Origin: Rhodospirillaceae bacterium
GTDB lineage: Bacteria; Pseudomonadota; Alphaproteobacteria; MPNO01; UBA2964
Direction: 5' to 3'
Assembly (NCBI GenBank): GCA_002724505.1
Contig: PBOV01000166.1
Span: forward strand, 1-17,626
DNA length: 17,626 bases
Shown: piece by piece, positions 7,339 through 14,341 of the stretch
How positions within the stretch are numbered: the first letter of the stretch is position 1
How the letters are laid out: each line of letters begins with the position of its first letter
Made by a program: the position numbers and the translations under genes
Notes under the pieces: model-generated
Told to the model about the DNA's origin: nothing
Seen by the model: the letters and a program-made list of their open reading frames with translations, nothing else
Database searches by the model: none

Positions 7339-8410
7339 ATGCGAGAAAGCAATTAACAGTCGTAGCTACAAAAATGCAGGAGTTGATGTTGATGCTGGTG
7401 CAGCATTAATAGACTCTATAAAGCCACTCGTCAGGACAACAGCACGTCCTGGTGCTAATGTGGAAATCGGTGGATTCGGTGGTATGTTCGACATCGCCGC
7501 CGCTGGATTTAATGATCCTATATTAGTGGCCGCTACTGACGGTGTGGGCACAAAGTTACGAATAGCTGTTTCCGCAAACGATCATTCCAGCGTCGGCACT
7601 GATCTTGTTGCCATGTGCGTTAATGATCTCGTAGTACAAGGCGCGGAACCACTGTTTTTTCTAGATTATTTCGCGACAGGAAAACTTGTTCCAAGTCGGG
7701 CCGAGGAAGTAATCATAGGTATTGCCAATGGCTGCAAACAAGCAGGTTGTGCTCTAATTGGCGGAGAGACAGCTGAAATGCCCGGTATGTACCAAGGGGA
7801 TGATTATGACCTCGCAGGATTCTCGGTAGGCGCAGTCGAGCGTCATAATGTCCTCACAGGTGCAAAAATTGCACCTGGGGACTTTGTTCTAGGCTTAAAA
7901 TCTAACGGTATTCACTCAAATGGGTTTTCCCTGGTACGAAGTATCGTTGATAATTTAGGGCTCAAATATGACGATGAGGCGCCCTTCAGCAAAGAACCTT
8001 TAGGTGCAACTTTACTCACGCCGACCAGAATATATGTAAAATCTTGTTTATCTGCACATAATGCCGGTCTTATAAAAGGCCTTGCCCACATTACCGGCGG
8101 TGGCTTAATCGAAAATATTCCACGAATCTTACCAGAAGGCCTTAGTGTTCAACTCGACGGTGGAAGTTGGCAAATTGGGGATGTTTTTAAATGGCTATCG
8201 AGGGCGGGGGAAATAAAGCCCGAAGAAATGGCTCGAACGTTTAATTGCGGAATTGGAATGATCGCCATCATCGCACCAGAACTTATGGAAGAAGCAGCAG
8301 AAAAATTTTCAGAGGCCGGTGAAACCGTTTATAAAATTGGGTTAGTCCTCAACGCTGATCATAAAGAACCGGTTGAAATAATTAACTGGGAAGAAGTATG
8401 GGAAGGCTGA
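7339..8410 (+). CDS. purM: Phosphoribosylformylglycinamidine cyclo-ligase (AIR synthetase), 5' end anomalous
   Basis: AIR synthetase closes the imidazole ring of FGAM with ATP, step five of purine synthesis, in the cytoplasm. Conserved blocks are [49 protein letters not shown], the SNG motif and TGGG-IENIPR. The only canonical in-frame start is GTG at 7460, but homology continues upstream in the same frame as [20 protein letters not shown], matching the PurM N-terminus, back to about 7364. Between the in-frame TAG (7319-7321) and GTG 7460 there is no ATG, GTG or TTG. ATG at 7339-7341 is one base out of frame: without C7342 the protein would start [16 protein letters not shown] and be about 356 residues, as expected. 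A sequence error or recent frameshift is likely; an ATT start at 7352 is possible. The 3' end overlaps purN by 13 nt. Confidence 0.9.
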
Positions 8411-9054
8411 AAACTGCCATCTTAATTTCTGGCCGCGGCAGCAATATGCAGGCCCTCATAGATTATTGTTCCACGACTGATGCTGCAGCTGAGATCAAGC
8501 TAGTTCTATCTAATGTTCCTGATGCCGTTGGCCTCAGACGAGCGAGCGAAGCTGGAGTTTCGACAGAGGTGATAAATCACAAACTCTACCCTGATAGGGA
8601 AACTTTCGAAAATTTGTTAACGAAGACCCTAAAATCTCACAAAATTGAGCTAGTTTGCCTTGCCGGTTTTATGCGCCTTCTAACCGGTAGCTTTGTTAAC
8701 TGCTGGCGAGACAAGCTAATCAATATCCATCCCTCTCTCCTTCCGGCTTTCAAAGGGATAAATACCCATAAACGAGCACTTGAAGCGGGGGTCCGGTTTT
8801 CTGGCTGCACTGTGCATTTCGTCAGAACTAAAATGGACTCGGGACCAATTATCATGCAAGCCGCTGTTCCGATCCTCCCAGACGACAATCCGGATATTCT
8901 TGCCGCGCGTGTGCTAGCCGCTGAACATCGCTGCTACCCTCACGCCCTATCTCTAATCGCAAGAGGCAAAACACAAGTTGTCAACGAGAAAGTTCTTATC
9001 GAAGGAAACGAAATCGTCGATACAGTGCTCTTCAACCCAAATGAGAAAATTTAA
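8398..9054 (+). CDS. purN: Phosphoribosylglycinamide formyltransferase (GART)
   Basis: 218 residues, normal length. PurN transfers formyl from 10-formyl-tetrahydrofolate to GAR in purine synthesis. The N-terminal phosphate-binding region is [17 protein letters not shown] (5-21). FMRLL (91-95) forms part of the folate pocket. The catalytic residues expected from E. coli PurN are N109 and H111 in [13 protein letters not shown] and D147 in MDSGPII. The ATG lies within the last 13 nt of purM, with purine-rich GGAAGAAG just upstream, so translation is probably coupled. The tail beyond residue 195 is less conserved. Confidence 0.97.
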   Translation: MGRLKTAILISGRGSNMQALIDYCSTTDAAAEIKLVLSNVPDAVGLRRASEAGVSTEVINHKLYPDRETFENLLTKTLKSHKIELVCLAGFMRLLTGSFVNCWRDKLINIHPSLLPAFKGINTHKRALEAGVRFSGCTVHFVRTKMDSGPIIMQAAVPILPDDNPDILAARVLAAEHRCYPHALSLIARGKTQVVNEKVLIEGNEIVDTVLFNPNEKI

Positions 9055-9121
9055 TCAAGGGTTTTCAAAGCTGAGCTTCAAAGATAATTTTAACGTATAG
9101 ATAATTATTAATTAGTTCCTT

Positions 9122-9128
9122 GGAGGAG
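9122..9128 (+). promoter_or_regulatory. Strong Shine-Dalgarno of the small cox gene
   Basis: GGAGGAG at 9122-9128 is a near-perfect match to the 16S rRNA 3' end, 5 nt before the ATG at 9134. It is the best ribosome binding site seen in the window and shows that the 42-codon ORF after it is a real gene. Confidence 0.8.
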
Positions 9129-9133
9129 AAGTT

Positions 9134-9262
9134 ATGTCAGATATTACTGAAACTGTTGCTGAACAGACTAAAAAGGGTTGGGTGGGTTTTTCAAAATTTA
9201 TGTTAATCAGTACAACAGCGGTTCTCGCCATCGTCGCGCTGATGGCTATTTTTCTACTTTAA
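9134..9262 (+). CDS. aa3-type cytochrome c oxidase subunit IV (42 aa, one TM)
   Basis: ATG 9134 to TAA 9260-9262 encodes 42 residues. The first half is soluble (MSDITETVAEQTKKG), then WVGFSKF leads into one transmembrane helix (about 22-42) ending LMAIFLL. The short acidic N-terminus, W-GF-KF motif and single C-terminal helix match the bacterial aa3-type cytochrome c oxidase subunit IV family (Pfam COX_bact_aa3 as I recall), a tiny accessory subunit in alphaproteobacterial oxidases. No other cox genes are in the window, so it would act with subunits encoded elsewhere. A very strong Shine-Dalgarno precedes it. It follows purN by 79 bp and converges on ndk. It is too short for most ORF cut-offs. 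Another small membrane protein remains possible. Confidence 0.75.
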   Translation: MSDITETVAEQTKKGWVGFSKFMLISTTAVLAIVALMAIFLL

Positions 9263-9281
9263 AATTTTTTTCCAGTAAAAC

Positions 9282-9305
9282 TGGCGGTCCACGCCATGGT
9301 TTTTA
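9282..9305 (+). terminator. Possible terminator between the cox IV and ndk genes
   Basis: TGGCG (9282-9286) and CGCCA (9292-9296) form a 5-bp G+C-rich stem with a 5-nt loop, followed by TGGTTTTTAC on the plus strand. An A-rich stretch before it would give a T-run for ndk on the minus strand, so it might work both ways. The stem is short. Confidence 0.35.
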
Positions 9306-9728
9306 CTAACCAAATAATTCGGTTTGACTAAAAAAGAACGCGATTTCAATTGCCGCATTTTCGGCTGAATCGGATCCGTGAACTGAATTTGCCTCGATAG
9401 ACTCACCAAAATCTTTTCGAATTGTGCCTTCGTCGGCATTCGCTGGGTTTGTCGCACCCATAATTTCCCGATTTGTACTAACAGCGTTATCCCCTTCCAA
9501 CACCTGAACCACGATAGGTCCAGAGCACATGAATTCACAGAGATCGCTAAAAAATGCCCGACCTGCATGAACTGCATAAAATCCTTCTGCCTGCGAACGA
9601 GTGAGACGAATACGTTTTTGGGCAATAATTTTCAGACCGGTTTCCTCAAAGCGGGCATTAATTTTACCTGTGAGGTTTCTGCGTGTAGCGTCTGGTTTAA
9701 TGATAGATAAAGTTCTCTGAATAGCCAT
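9306..9728 (-). CDS. ndk: Nucleoside diphosphate kinase
   Basis: 140 residues, the standard size. Ndk moves the gamma phosphate of ATP to other NDPs through a phospho-histidine. Visible catalytic residues: K11 in SIIKPDA, Y51 in [11 protein letters not shown]87 in [11 protein letters not shown]104 in GTIRKDFG, N114, and the phosphorylated H117 in NSVHGSDS, at the same numbering as the E. coli enzyme. The protein is complete and unremarkable. It lies after pepA-holC with a 125-bp gap and its own predicted promoter, so it is probably transcribed separately. It converges with the small cox gene. Confidence 0.98.
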   Translation of the reverse strand: MAIQRTLSIIKPDATRRNLTGKINARFEETGLKIIAQKRIRLTRSQAEGFYAVHAGRAFFSDLCEFMCSGPIVVQVLEGDNAVSTNREIMGATNPANADEGTIRKDFGESIEANSVHGSDSAENAAIEIAFFFSQTELFG

Positions 9729-9762
9729 GTGATTTAAGCTCTCGTTTTATAAAGGCGGCGGC

Positions 9763-9791
9763 CTTATATACGTTCATTATCTCTACGGCAA
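9763..9791 (-). promoter_or_regulatory. Predicted sigma-70 promoter of ndk
   Basis: On the minus strand TTGCCG (9791-9786, 4/6 of TTGACA) and TATAAG (9768-9763, 5/6 of TATAAT) are separated by exactly 17 bp. Transcription would start near 9756, about 28 nt before the ndk ATG. The G+C-rich inverted repeat AAGGC-GGCG-GCCTT (9752-9765) overlaps the -10 edge and the presumed start point. Confidence 0.5.
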
Positions 9792-9853
9792 CCGTCTCGT
9801 AGGGTTATACTATTTATAAAACTTGTGTTTTGCGTTTAATAAGTAAAAACTTC

Positions 9854-10306
9854 TTACTCATCTGCTTTTTCCCAATGACCATTTTCTTTTTGTTTCCAAT
9901 AAGTTAAGGAAAGACCACGATCGGAATAATTTTTCCAGCGTTCCCTGGCAGCAACAACAGACTCATCGTCATTACCATCAAAAATTTCTAGGCAACGCTC
10001 ATAATCTTGATATGCATCTCCATCTGCTCCTTCTGTTAAAATTAAGACTTCAGCGTCATTAGGATTTGCAGAATCGGTGGTTAGCCAAATTGGTTGTCGC
10101 GCACCGTTCCCTTCTTGATCAGAACCGTGAGGCAAGAAGGAAGCGGCATCAGTAGTCCAAAGCGCGCTATTGAGAAATTCTAATCTTTCTGACGAACTTG
10201 TTCTGACAATAACGCATTTACCTGAAGCCAAAATTTTTTCAAGTAAGCGCAAAAGTGCATCAGGTAGAGGTGTTTTAGTTAAATGGTAGAAAGCAATTTC
10301 TGTCAT
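9854..10306 (-). CDS. holC: DNA polymerase III subunit chi
   Basis: 150 residues, normal for HolC. Chi pairs with psi in the clamp-loader complex and binds single-stranded DNA-binding protein. The opening EIAFYHLTKTPLPDALLRLLEKI, then GKCVIVRTSSSERLEFLNSALWT, SFLPHG and RQPIWLTT, is the chi pattern, including the FLPHG motif. EVLILTEG and YERCLEIFDGNDDESVVAARERWK complete the fold. It begins 14 bp after the pepA stop, and the two are almost certainly co-transcribed; pepA-holC is a conserved pair in Proteobacteria. The Shine-Dalgarno is poor, so translation may rely on pepA. holD (psi) is not in the window. Confidence 0.95.
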   Translation of the reverse strand: MTEIAFYHLTKTPLPDALLRLLEKILASGKCVIVRTSSSERLEFLNSALWTTDAASFLPHGSDQEGNGARQPIWLTTDSANPNDAEVLILTEGADGDAYQDYERCLEIFDGNDDESVVAARERWKNYSDRGLSLTYWKQKENGHWEKADE

Positions 10307-10320
10307 CCTAAAGGACTTGA

Positions 10321-11817
10321 TTACTTACTTTCATATTCATCGGCAACCAACCTATCCAAAAGCCTAACGCCAAAACCTGTGCCTCCCTTTGGAACCGTTG
10401 GAGAGTCGGATTTTGACCATGTAACACCTGCAATATCTAAATGAGCCCAGGCAACATCTTTTTGAATGAAACGCTGCAAAATTTGTGCTGCCGTTATGCT
10501 TCCAGCATCACGACCACCAACATTTTTCATATCAGCGATTTGTGAACGAACCTGTTTGTCATAAGCTGCACCTAGAGGCATACGCCACAACTCTTCACCA
10601 GTTGCCTTTCCTGCAACCAATAGTTTTTCTGCGAGTTTGTTATTATTAGAGAACATACCCGCATGATGATATCCCAAAGAAACAATAATCGCACCCGTAA
10701 GTGTCGCGAGATCAATTACAGTATGAGGCTTGAATGTTTTCTGGCACCACCACAAAGCATCGGCGAGGACCAATCTACCCTCTGCATCAGTATTGATTAC
10801 TTCAATAGTTTGGCCTGACATGGTTTTTACGACATCGCCTGGCCGTTGCGCTGTACTCGAAGGCATATTTTCAACAAGGCCTAAAATACCAACAGCATTA
10901 ACCTTGGCCTTTCTGGAAGCCAGTGCATGCATAACTCCCGAGACAACCCCAGCACCACCCATATCCCATTTCATATCTTCCATACCACCAGCGGGCTTAA
11001 TTGAAATACCACCGGTATCGAAGGTTACCCCCTTCCCTACGAAGGCAATCGGGCGCGTTTCCTTCGTTTTTGGTGATCCATTCCATTGCATGGCGACCAT
11101 TCTGGGAGCGTGTGCACTTCCTTGCGCAACACCAAGAAGTGCTCCCATGCCAAGCCTTTTCATTTTTTTTTCATCAAGAACTTGAGTTTTAATCCCGAGT
11201 TTAGCTAGAGAACGCAAACGCGCTACAAAGCTAATCGGATAAATCACATTTGCCGGTTCGGAGACCAAGTCACGAGTGAAGAATACACCATCCACAACAC
11301 TCCTAAGGGGTGCGAATTTGCGACGGGCCCCTTTCACGTCATTCAACATCACAGCTAAAGCCGTTAGTGAAGCTTTATCTTTCTCTTGCGTTTTATACTT
11401 ATTAAAACGGTAACTTCTCAGATGGCAGCCATACCCTATATTGGCAGCGAATTCTGCGTCACTGATTTTTACACCTTTAATTATGTCAACGAGCACAGAC
11501 GCTGATTTTAGACCTGAAGCAGCGAGCGAGTGATAAATGGCGCCACCCAAAGACTGAACCGCCAGGTCATCAACTTTATTCGGCGCGCCAATTCCGAGGA
11601 GTAAAATTTGTTTCGCAAGAATACCTTCGGGCGCTAAAACTTCTAGCGTCTGACCTTCCGCTCCTTCAAAATTGCTACTCGCCATTGCTCGTTTTAGAGA
11701 TCCTTTAGTAGCACTATTTAATTGATCAGCGCTTTCGGACATCTTTCTTCCGTCGGCGACAAAAACTACATAAGCACCAGAGCGGGTTAATGATGGTTTT
11801 GTATAGATTACACGCAT
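10321..11817 (-). CDS. pepA: Leucyl aminopeptidase (M17 family)
   Basis: 498 residues, full length for the M17 cytosolic aminopeptidase, a two-metal hexameric enzyme that removes N-terminal residues from peptides. The N-terminal non-catalytic domain covers about 1-165. The catalytic domain has FVGKGVTFDTGGISIKP (K262, D267, K274), MKWDMGGAG (D285) and the M17 signature NTDAEGRL (D344, E346, R348), so every metal ligand and both catalytic residues are present. GGRDAGSITAAQILQRF and the ending GTGFGVRLLDRLV are typical. In E. coli, PepA also binds DNA in cer recombination and carAB control; nothing here shows whether this one does. A GGAGA Shine-Dalgarno lies about 10 nt before the ATG. It is the first gene of pepA-holC and is divergent from lptF. 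Confidence 0.98.
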   Translation of the reverse strand: MRVIYTKPSLTRSGAYVVFVADGRKMSESADQLNSATKGSLKRAMASSNFEGAEGQTLEVLAPEGILAKQILLLGIGAPNKVDDLAVQSLGGAIYHSLAASGLKSASVLVDIIKGVKISDAEFAANIGYGCHLRSYRFNKYKTQEKDKASLTALAVMLNDVKGARRKFAPLRSVVDGVFFTRDLVSEPANVIYPISFVARLRSLAKLGIKTQVLDEKKMKRLGMGALLGVAQGSAHAPRMVAMQWNGSPKTKETRPIAFVGKGVTFDTGGISIKPAGGMEDMKWDMGGAGVVSGVMHALASRKAKVNAVGILGLVENMPSSTAQRPGDVVKTMSGQTIEVINTDAEGRLVLADALWWCQKTFKPHTVIDLATLTGAIIVSLGYHHAGMFSNNNKLAEKLLVAGKATGEELWRMPLGAAYDKQVRSQIADMKNVGGRDAGSITAAQILQRFIQKDVAWAHLDIAGVTWSKSDSPTVPKGGTGFGVRLLDRLVADEYESK

Positions 11818-11842
11818 TTTTATATTTCTCCGGTCTTTTTAA

Positions 11843-11891
11843 AACACTACACTTAAATGATTAACTGCCGTAATTTAACAAGGATAGTGTT
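11843..11891. repeat. Spaced inverted repeat in the pepA-lptF gap
   Basis: AACACTA (11843-11849) and TAGTGTT (11885-11891) are perfect 7-bp inverted arms, 35 bp apart, within the 285-bp region between the divergent pepA and lptF genes. They could be paired operator half-sites, a long-loop stem in the pepA leader, or chance in A+T-rich DNA. No known operator is recognised. Confidence 0.25.
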
Positions 11892-11969
11892 AAAGAAAAG
11901 GCGTTTTGGTATTGATTGTAAATATTGATAAATAGAAATTTTTTCTAAACAAGATATACCTGATACAAA

Positions 11970-11982
11970 ACAGTCAAACTGT
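11970..11982. repeat. Short palindrome upstream of lptF leader
   Basis: ACAGT-CAA-ACTGT is a perfect 5+3+5 inverted repeat about 20 nt before the leader ORF ATG. It could be a small operator or weak hairpin controlling the lpt genes. No consensus is recognised and the length is within chance. Confidence 0.2.
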
Positions 11983-12002
11983 CCAAAAACTTAAAAGGAT
12001 AG

Positions 12003-12107
12003 ATGATAATACACTGCTCTGATGCTATGACCACAGTCAAGCAACACAAAAATGACTGGGCGAAAGCATGTCAGCAAGATGTCGATCCGAATAGAATTAA
12101 GTTATGA
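12003..12107 (+). CDS. Possible 34-codon leader ORF coupled to lptF
   Basis: ATG 12003 to TGA 12105-12107 encodes 34 residues, beginning MIIHCSDAMTTVKQHKNDWA and ending NRIKL. AAGGA lies 3 nt upstream, a usable but close-spaced ribosome site, and an in-frame TAG directly precedes the ATG. Its TGA overlaps the lptF ATG as ATGA, and lptF has no Shine-Dalgarno of its own, so ribosomes ending here could restart on lptF. I recognise no family, signal peptide or membrane helix. It could be a leader peptide controlling the lpt genes, or a chance ORF: 34 sense codons in a row are not rare. Confidence 0.35.
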   Translation: MIIHCSDAMTTVKQHKNDWAKACQQDVDPNRIKL

Positions 12108-13246
12108 AAAGAATATTCTGGTACATATTTAAACAACTCATCGTGGCAACAATCTTAGTTGCCACAATACTTACTTGTATGGTTTGGCTTACACAGTCCC
12201 TGAGATTTGTTGAAATGATTGTAAATCGGGGTTTATCGATCTCGATTTTTCTCAACTTTACATTATTACTTCTTCCTACCTTTTTCGCGTTCATTTTACC
12301 AATTGCAATCTTCGCATCAGTAATTTTCACATATAACAGGCTAATAATTGATAGTGAGCTTATTGTGATGCGGGCGAGTGGATACAGCCAGTTAATGATA
12401 GCCAGGCCGGCTATATTGTTAGCAACCCTCGTAACATTAGTTTGTTTTTCTATAACAACATATTTCCTACCGGCCTCATATCGCGAGTTTAAGGATTTAC
12501 AATTTTCATTACGAAATTCATTACCTACGATCCTTTTACAAGATGGAGTATTTAATACTGTGATGAAGGGTGTCACGGTATACGTCCGCGAAAAGAACGA
12601 CGCGGGAGAGCTGTCCGGAATAGTCATTCACGATGCCCGTTCTCCTAAAAGCCCGATCACCATGATGGCGGAGCGTGGCATAATTAACTTAAGTCAACAA
12701 GGCCCGCGCGTAGTGTTAGTTAATGGCAATCGACAACAAGTTGACCCAAAAGATGGACATCTCTCATTATTATACTTTGACCGTTATTCCTTTGACATAG
12801 GAAAAAAAACTAAAGACCCAATAACACGTTGGCGAGAGCCACGTGAACGGTTTCTCAAAACTTTGATGAGGCCAGATCCTAGAGATTCCCGGGATATGCA
12901 ATGGTACAACAAACTTATTATGGAAAGTCACCACAGGCTATCTATGCCCTTGTTCCCTCTCGCATTTACATTTGTGGGATTGGCATTGCTCCTTGGAGGC
13001 AGCTTCAATCGTCGAGGGCAATTATGGCGTGTACTTTCCGCCGTCGGTATAATCATAATTATGGAAACAAGCCATTTAGGAGTCAAAAACCTTGGTGAAA
13101 AGATCGTTAACCTTGGATTTTTGATGTACCTAATCCCAATATGCCCAATCATTATCAGCGCTTGCTTCCTTAGTAACATAGCGTCCAGGGCCAAAAGAAC
13201 AAAACGTCAACCTAAGCTAATTACGCTGAAAACGGGGCCAACCTGA
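12104..13246 (+). CDS. lptF: LPS export ABC transporter permease LptF
   Basis: 380 residues, YjgP/YjgQ family. LptF and LptG form the inner-membrane part of the LptB2FG exporter that pulls LPS from the inner membrane towards LptC-LptA-LptD. The first membrane helix follows MKRIFWYIFKQ, with further N-terminal helices around 47-78 and three near the C-terminus (from about 285). The cytoplasmic coupling segment SELIVMRASGYS (from 84) is the family motif. A periplasmic beta-jellyroll lies between (about 130-270). The gene order lptF-lptG-lptD-surA and the position opposite pepA separate it from LptG. No Shine-Dalgarno precedes the ATG, which overlaps the stop of a small upstream ORF. Its TGA overlaps the lptG ATG by one base. 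LptB and LptC are not in the window. Confidence 0.95.
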   Translation: MKRIFWYIFKQLIVATILVATILTCMVWLTQSLRFVEMIVNRGLSISIFLNFTLLLLPTFFAFILPIAIFASVIFTYNRLIIDSELIVMRASGYSQLMIARPAILLATLVTLVCFSITTYFLPASYREFKDLQFSLRNSLPTILLQDGVFNTVMKGVTVYVREKNDAGELSGIVIHDARSPKSPITMMAERGIINLSQQGPRVVLVNGNRQQVDPKDGHLSLLYFDRYSFDIGKKTKDPITRWREPRERFLKTLMRPDPRDSRDMQWYNKLIMESHHRLSMPLFPLAFTFVGLALLLGGSFNRRGQLWRVLSAVGIIIIMETSHLGVKNLGEKIVNLGFLMYLIPICPIIISACFLSNIASRAKRTKRQPKLITLKTGPT

Positions 13247-14337
13247 TGCGCCTCCGTCCCACCTTAGCAAGGTATATCAGCCGCCAATTTCTAATTTGGT
13301 GGTTTGAATTCTTTGTTGTTTTAGTTGCTCTAATAGGCTTATTCGACACTATAGAGATCATGCGTCGTACATCCAGGTTCAATGACGTTACGATCACAAA
13401 CATAATATCACTTGTTCTTTTCAAGCTGCCTCACCTAGCACAAACCGCCATTCCCTTTACTATTCTTTTTGGCGGAATGATGGCGTTTTGGCGCCTTAAT
13501 CGACATCATGAACTTGTTGTAGCACGGTCATCGGGAGTGTCTGCTTGGGAATTTTTAACACCCGTATTAATTGTTGCAGCGCTAATAGGTATAATTCAGA
13601 TTACAGTATACAGCTCCTTTGCCTCCGCCATGATGTCTCGCTACGAACAACTAGAAGCACAAACCTTTAAAAATCGTAGCCTCGCTGCAATTTCAGGAAA
13701 AGGGCTATGGCTCCGCCAACCAATTACCGACGGAGATTACATCCTCCATGCCTCTCAGATCAAACCACCATCAATGTCTTTACAAAACATCATTATCTTT
13801 AAGTTTCGCGGAGCTGAAAATTTTGCCTCTCGCATTGATGCCGAAACAGCAAAACTTGGGGTCCAACAATGGCATCTTAAAAACGTGCGGATCACAGCGC
13901 CCGAAAAACCGCTTCAAGCTTTTAAAAAATTTACAATTCCAACAAATTTAACTAAGGAAAATATACAAGATAGTTTTGGGAAACCAGAAACAATTTCATT
14001 CTGGGCACTACCAGGATTTATTGAAATTCTCGAACAAGCCGGATTTTCAGGATTACGGCACCGGCTGTACTGGCACTCTCAACTTGCCAACCCAGCCTTG
14101 TTATGTGCGATGATTTTATTAGCGGCAGCATTTACGTTACGCCCCACACGACATGGTGGCGCGACGTTAACTTTAGTAACAGGTATAGCTGCGGGCGTCT
14201 TGATTTATTTTTTAACAGACATCGCTCACGCCTTAGGGCTTTCTTCGCGCCTACCAGTACTTCTTGCTGCATGGAGCCCGGCGACTGTGGGTATTTTATT
14301 GGGAACGGGCCTGTTATTTTATTTGGAAGACGGATAG
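13246..14337 (+). CDS. lptG: LPS export ABC transporter permease LptG
   Basis: 363 residues, partner permease of LptF. The first helix follows ARYISRQFLIWWFEFFVVL; further N-terminal helices lie around 55-80 and 105-125, with three more near the C-terminus. The coupling segment HHELVVARSSGVS (87-99) would contact the LptB ATPase. The middle (about 130-270) is the periplasmic jellyroll. The ATG shares one base with the lptF TGA (TGATG), so the subunits are translationally coupled, as suits a 1:1 complex. The stop lies 4 nt before the preferred lptD start. Confidence 0.95.
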   Translation: MRLRPTLARYISRQFLIWWFEFFVVLVALIGLFDTIEIMRRTSRFNDVTITNIISLVLFKLPHLAQTAIPFTILFGGMMAFWRLNRHHELVVARSSGVSAWEFLTPVLIVAALIGIIQITVYSSFASAMMSRYEQLEAQTFKNRSLAAISGKGLWLRQPITDGDYILHASQIKPPSMSLQNIIIFKFRGAENFASRIDAETAKLGVQQWHLKNVRITAPEKPLQAFKKFTIPTNLTKENIQDSFGKPETISFWALPGFIEILEQAGFSGLRHRLYWHSQLANPALLCAMILLAAAFTLRPTRHGGATLTLVTGIAAGVLIYFLTDIAHALGLSSRLPVLLAAWSPATVGILLGTGLLFYLEDG

Positions 14338-14341
14338 ATTT

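Noticed and set aside
9254..9625. 123-codon ORF in another frame of ndk
   Set aside because: Out-of-frame shadow; Ndk with all catalytic residues occupies this strand.
10730..11185. 151-codon plus-strand ORF opposite pepA
   Set aside because: Antisense of the conserved M17 catalytic domain, with no supporting motif or ribosome site.
12097..12627. 176-codon minus-strand ORF inside lptF
   Set aside because: Antisense to the clearly coding N-terminal part of lptF; its length comes from the codon bias of hydrophobic helices, and it has no ribosome site or family match.
14264..14341. 26-residue N-terminal extension of LptD
   Set aside because: It overlaps the lptG C-terminus and puts a Trp/Arg-rich stretch before an otherwise perfect signal peptide that begins at GTG 14342.
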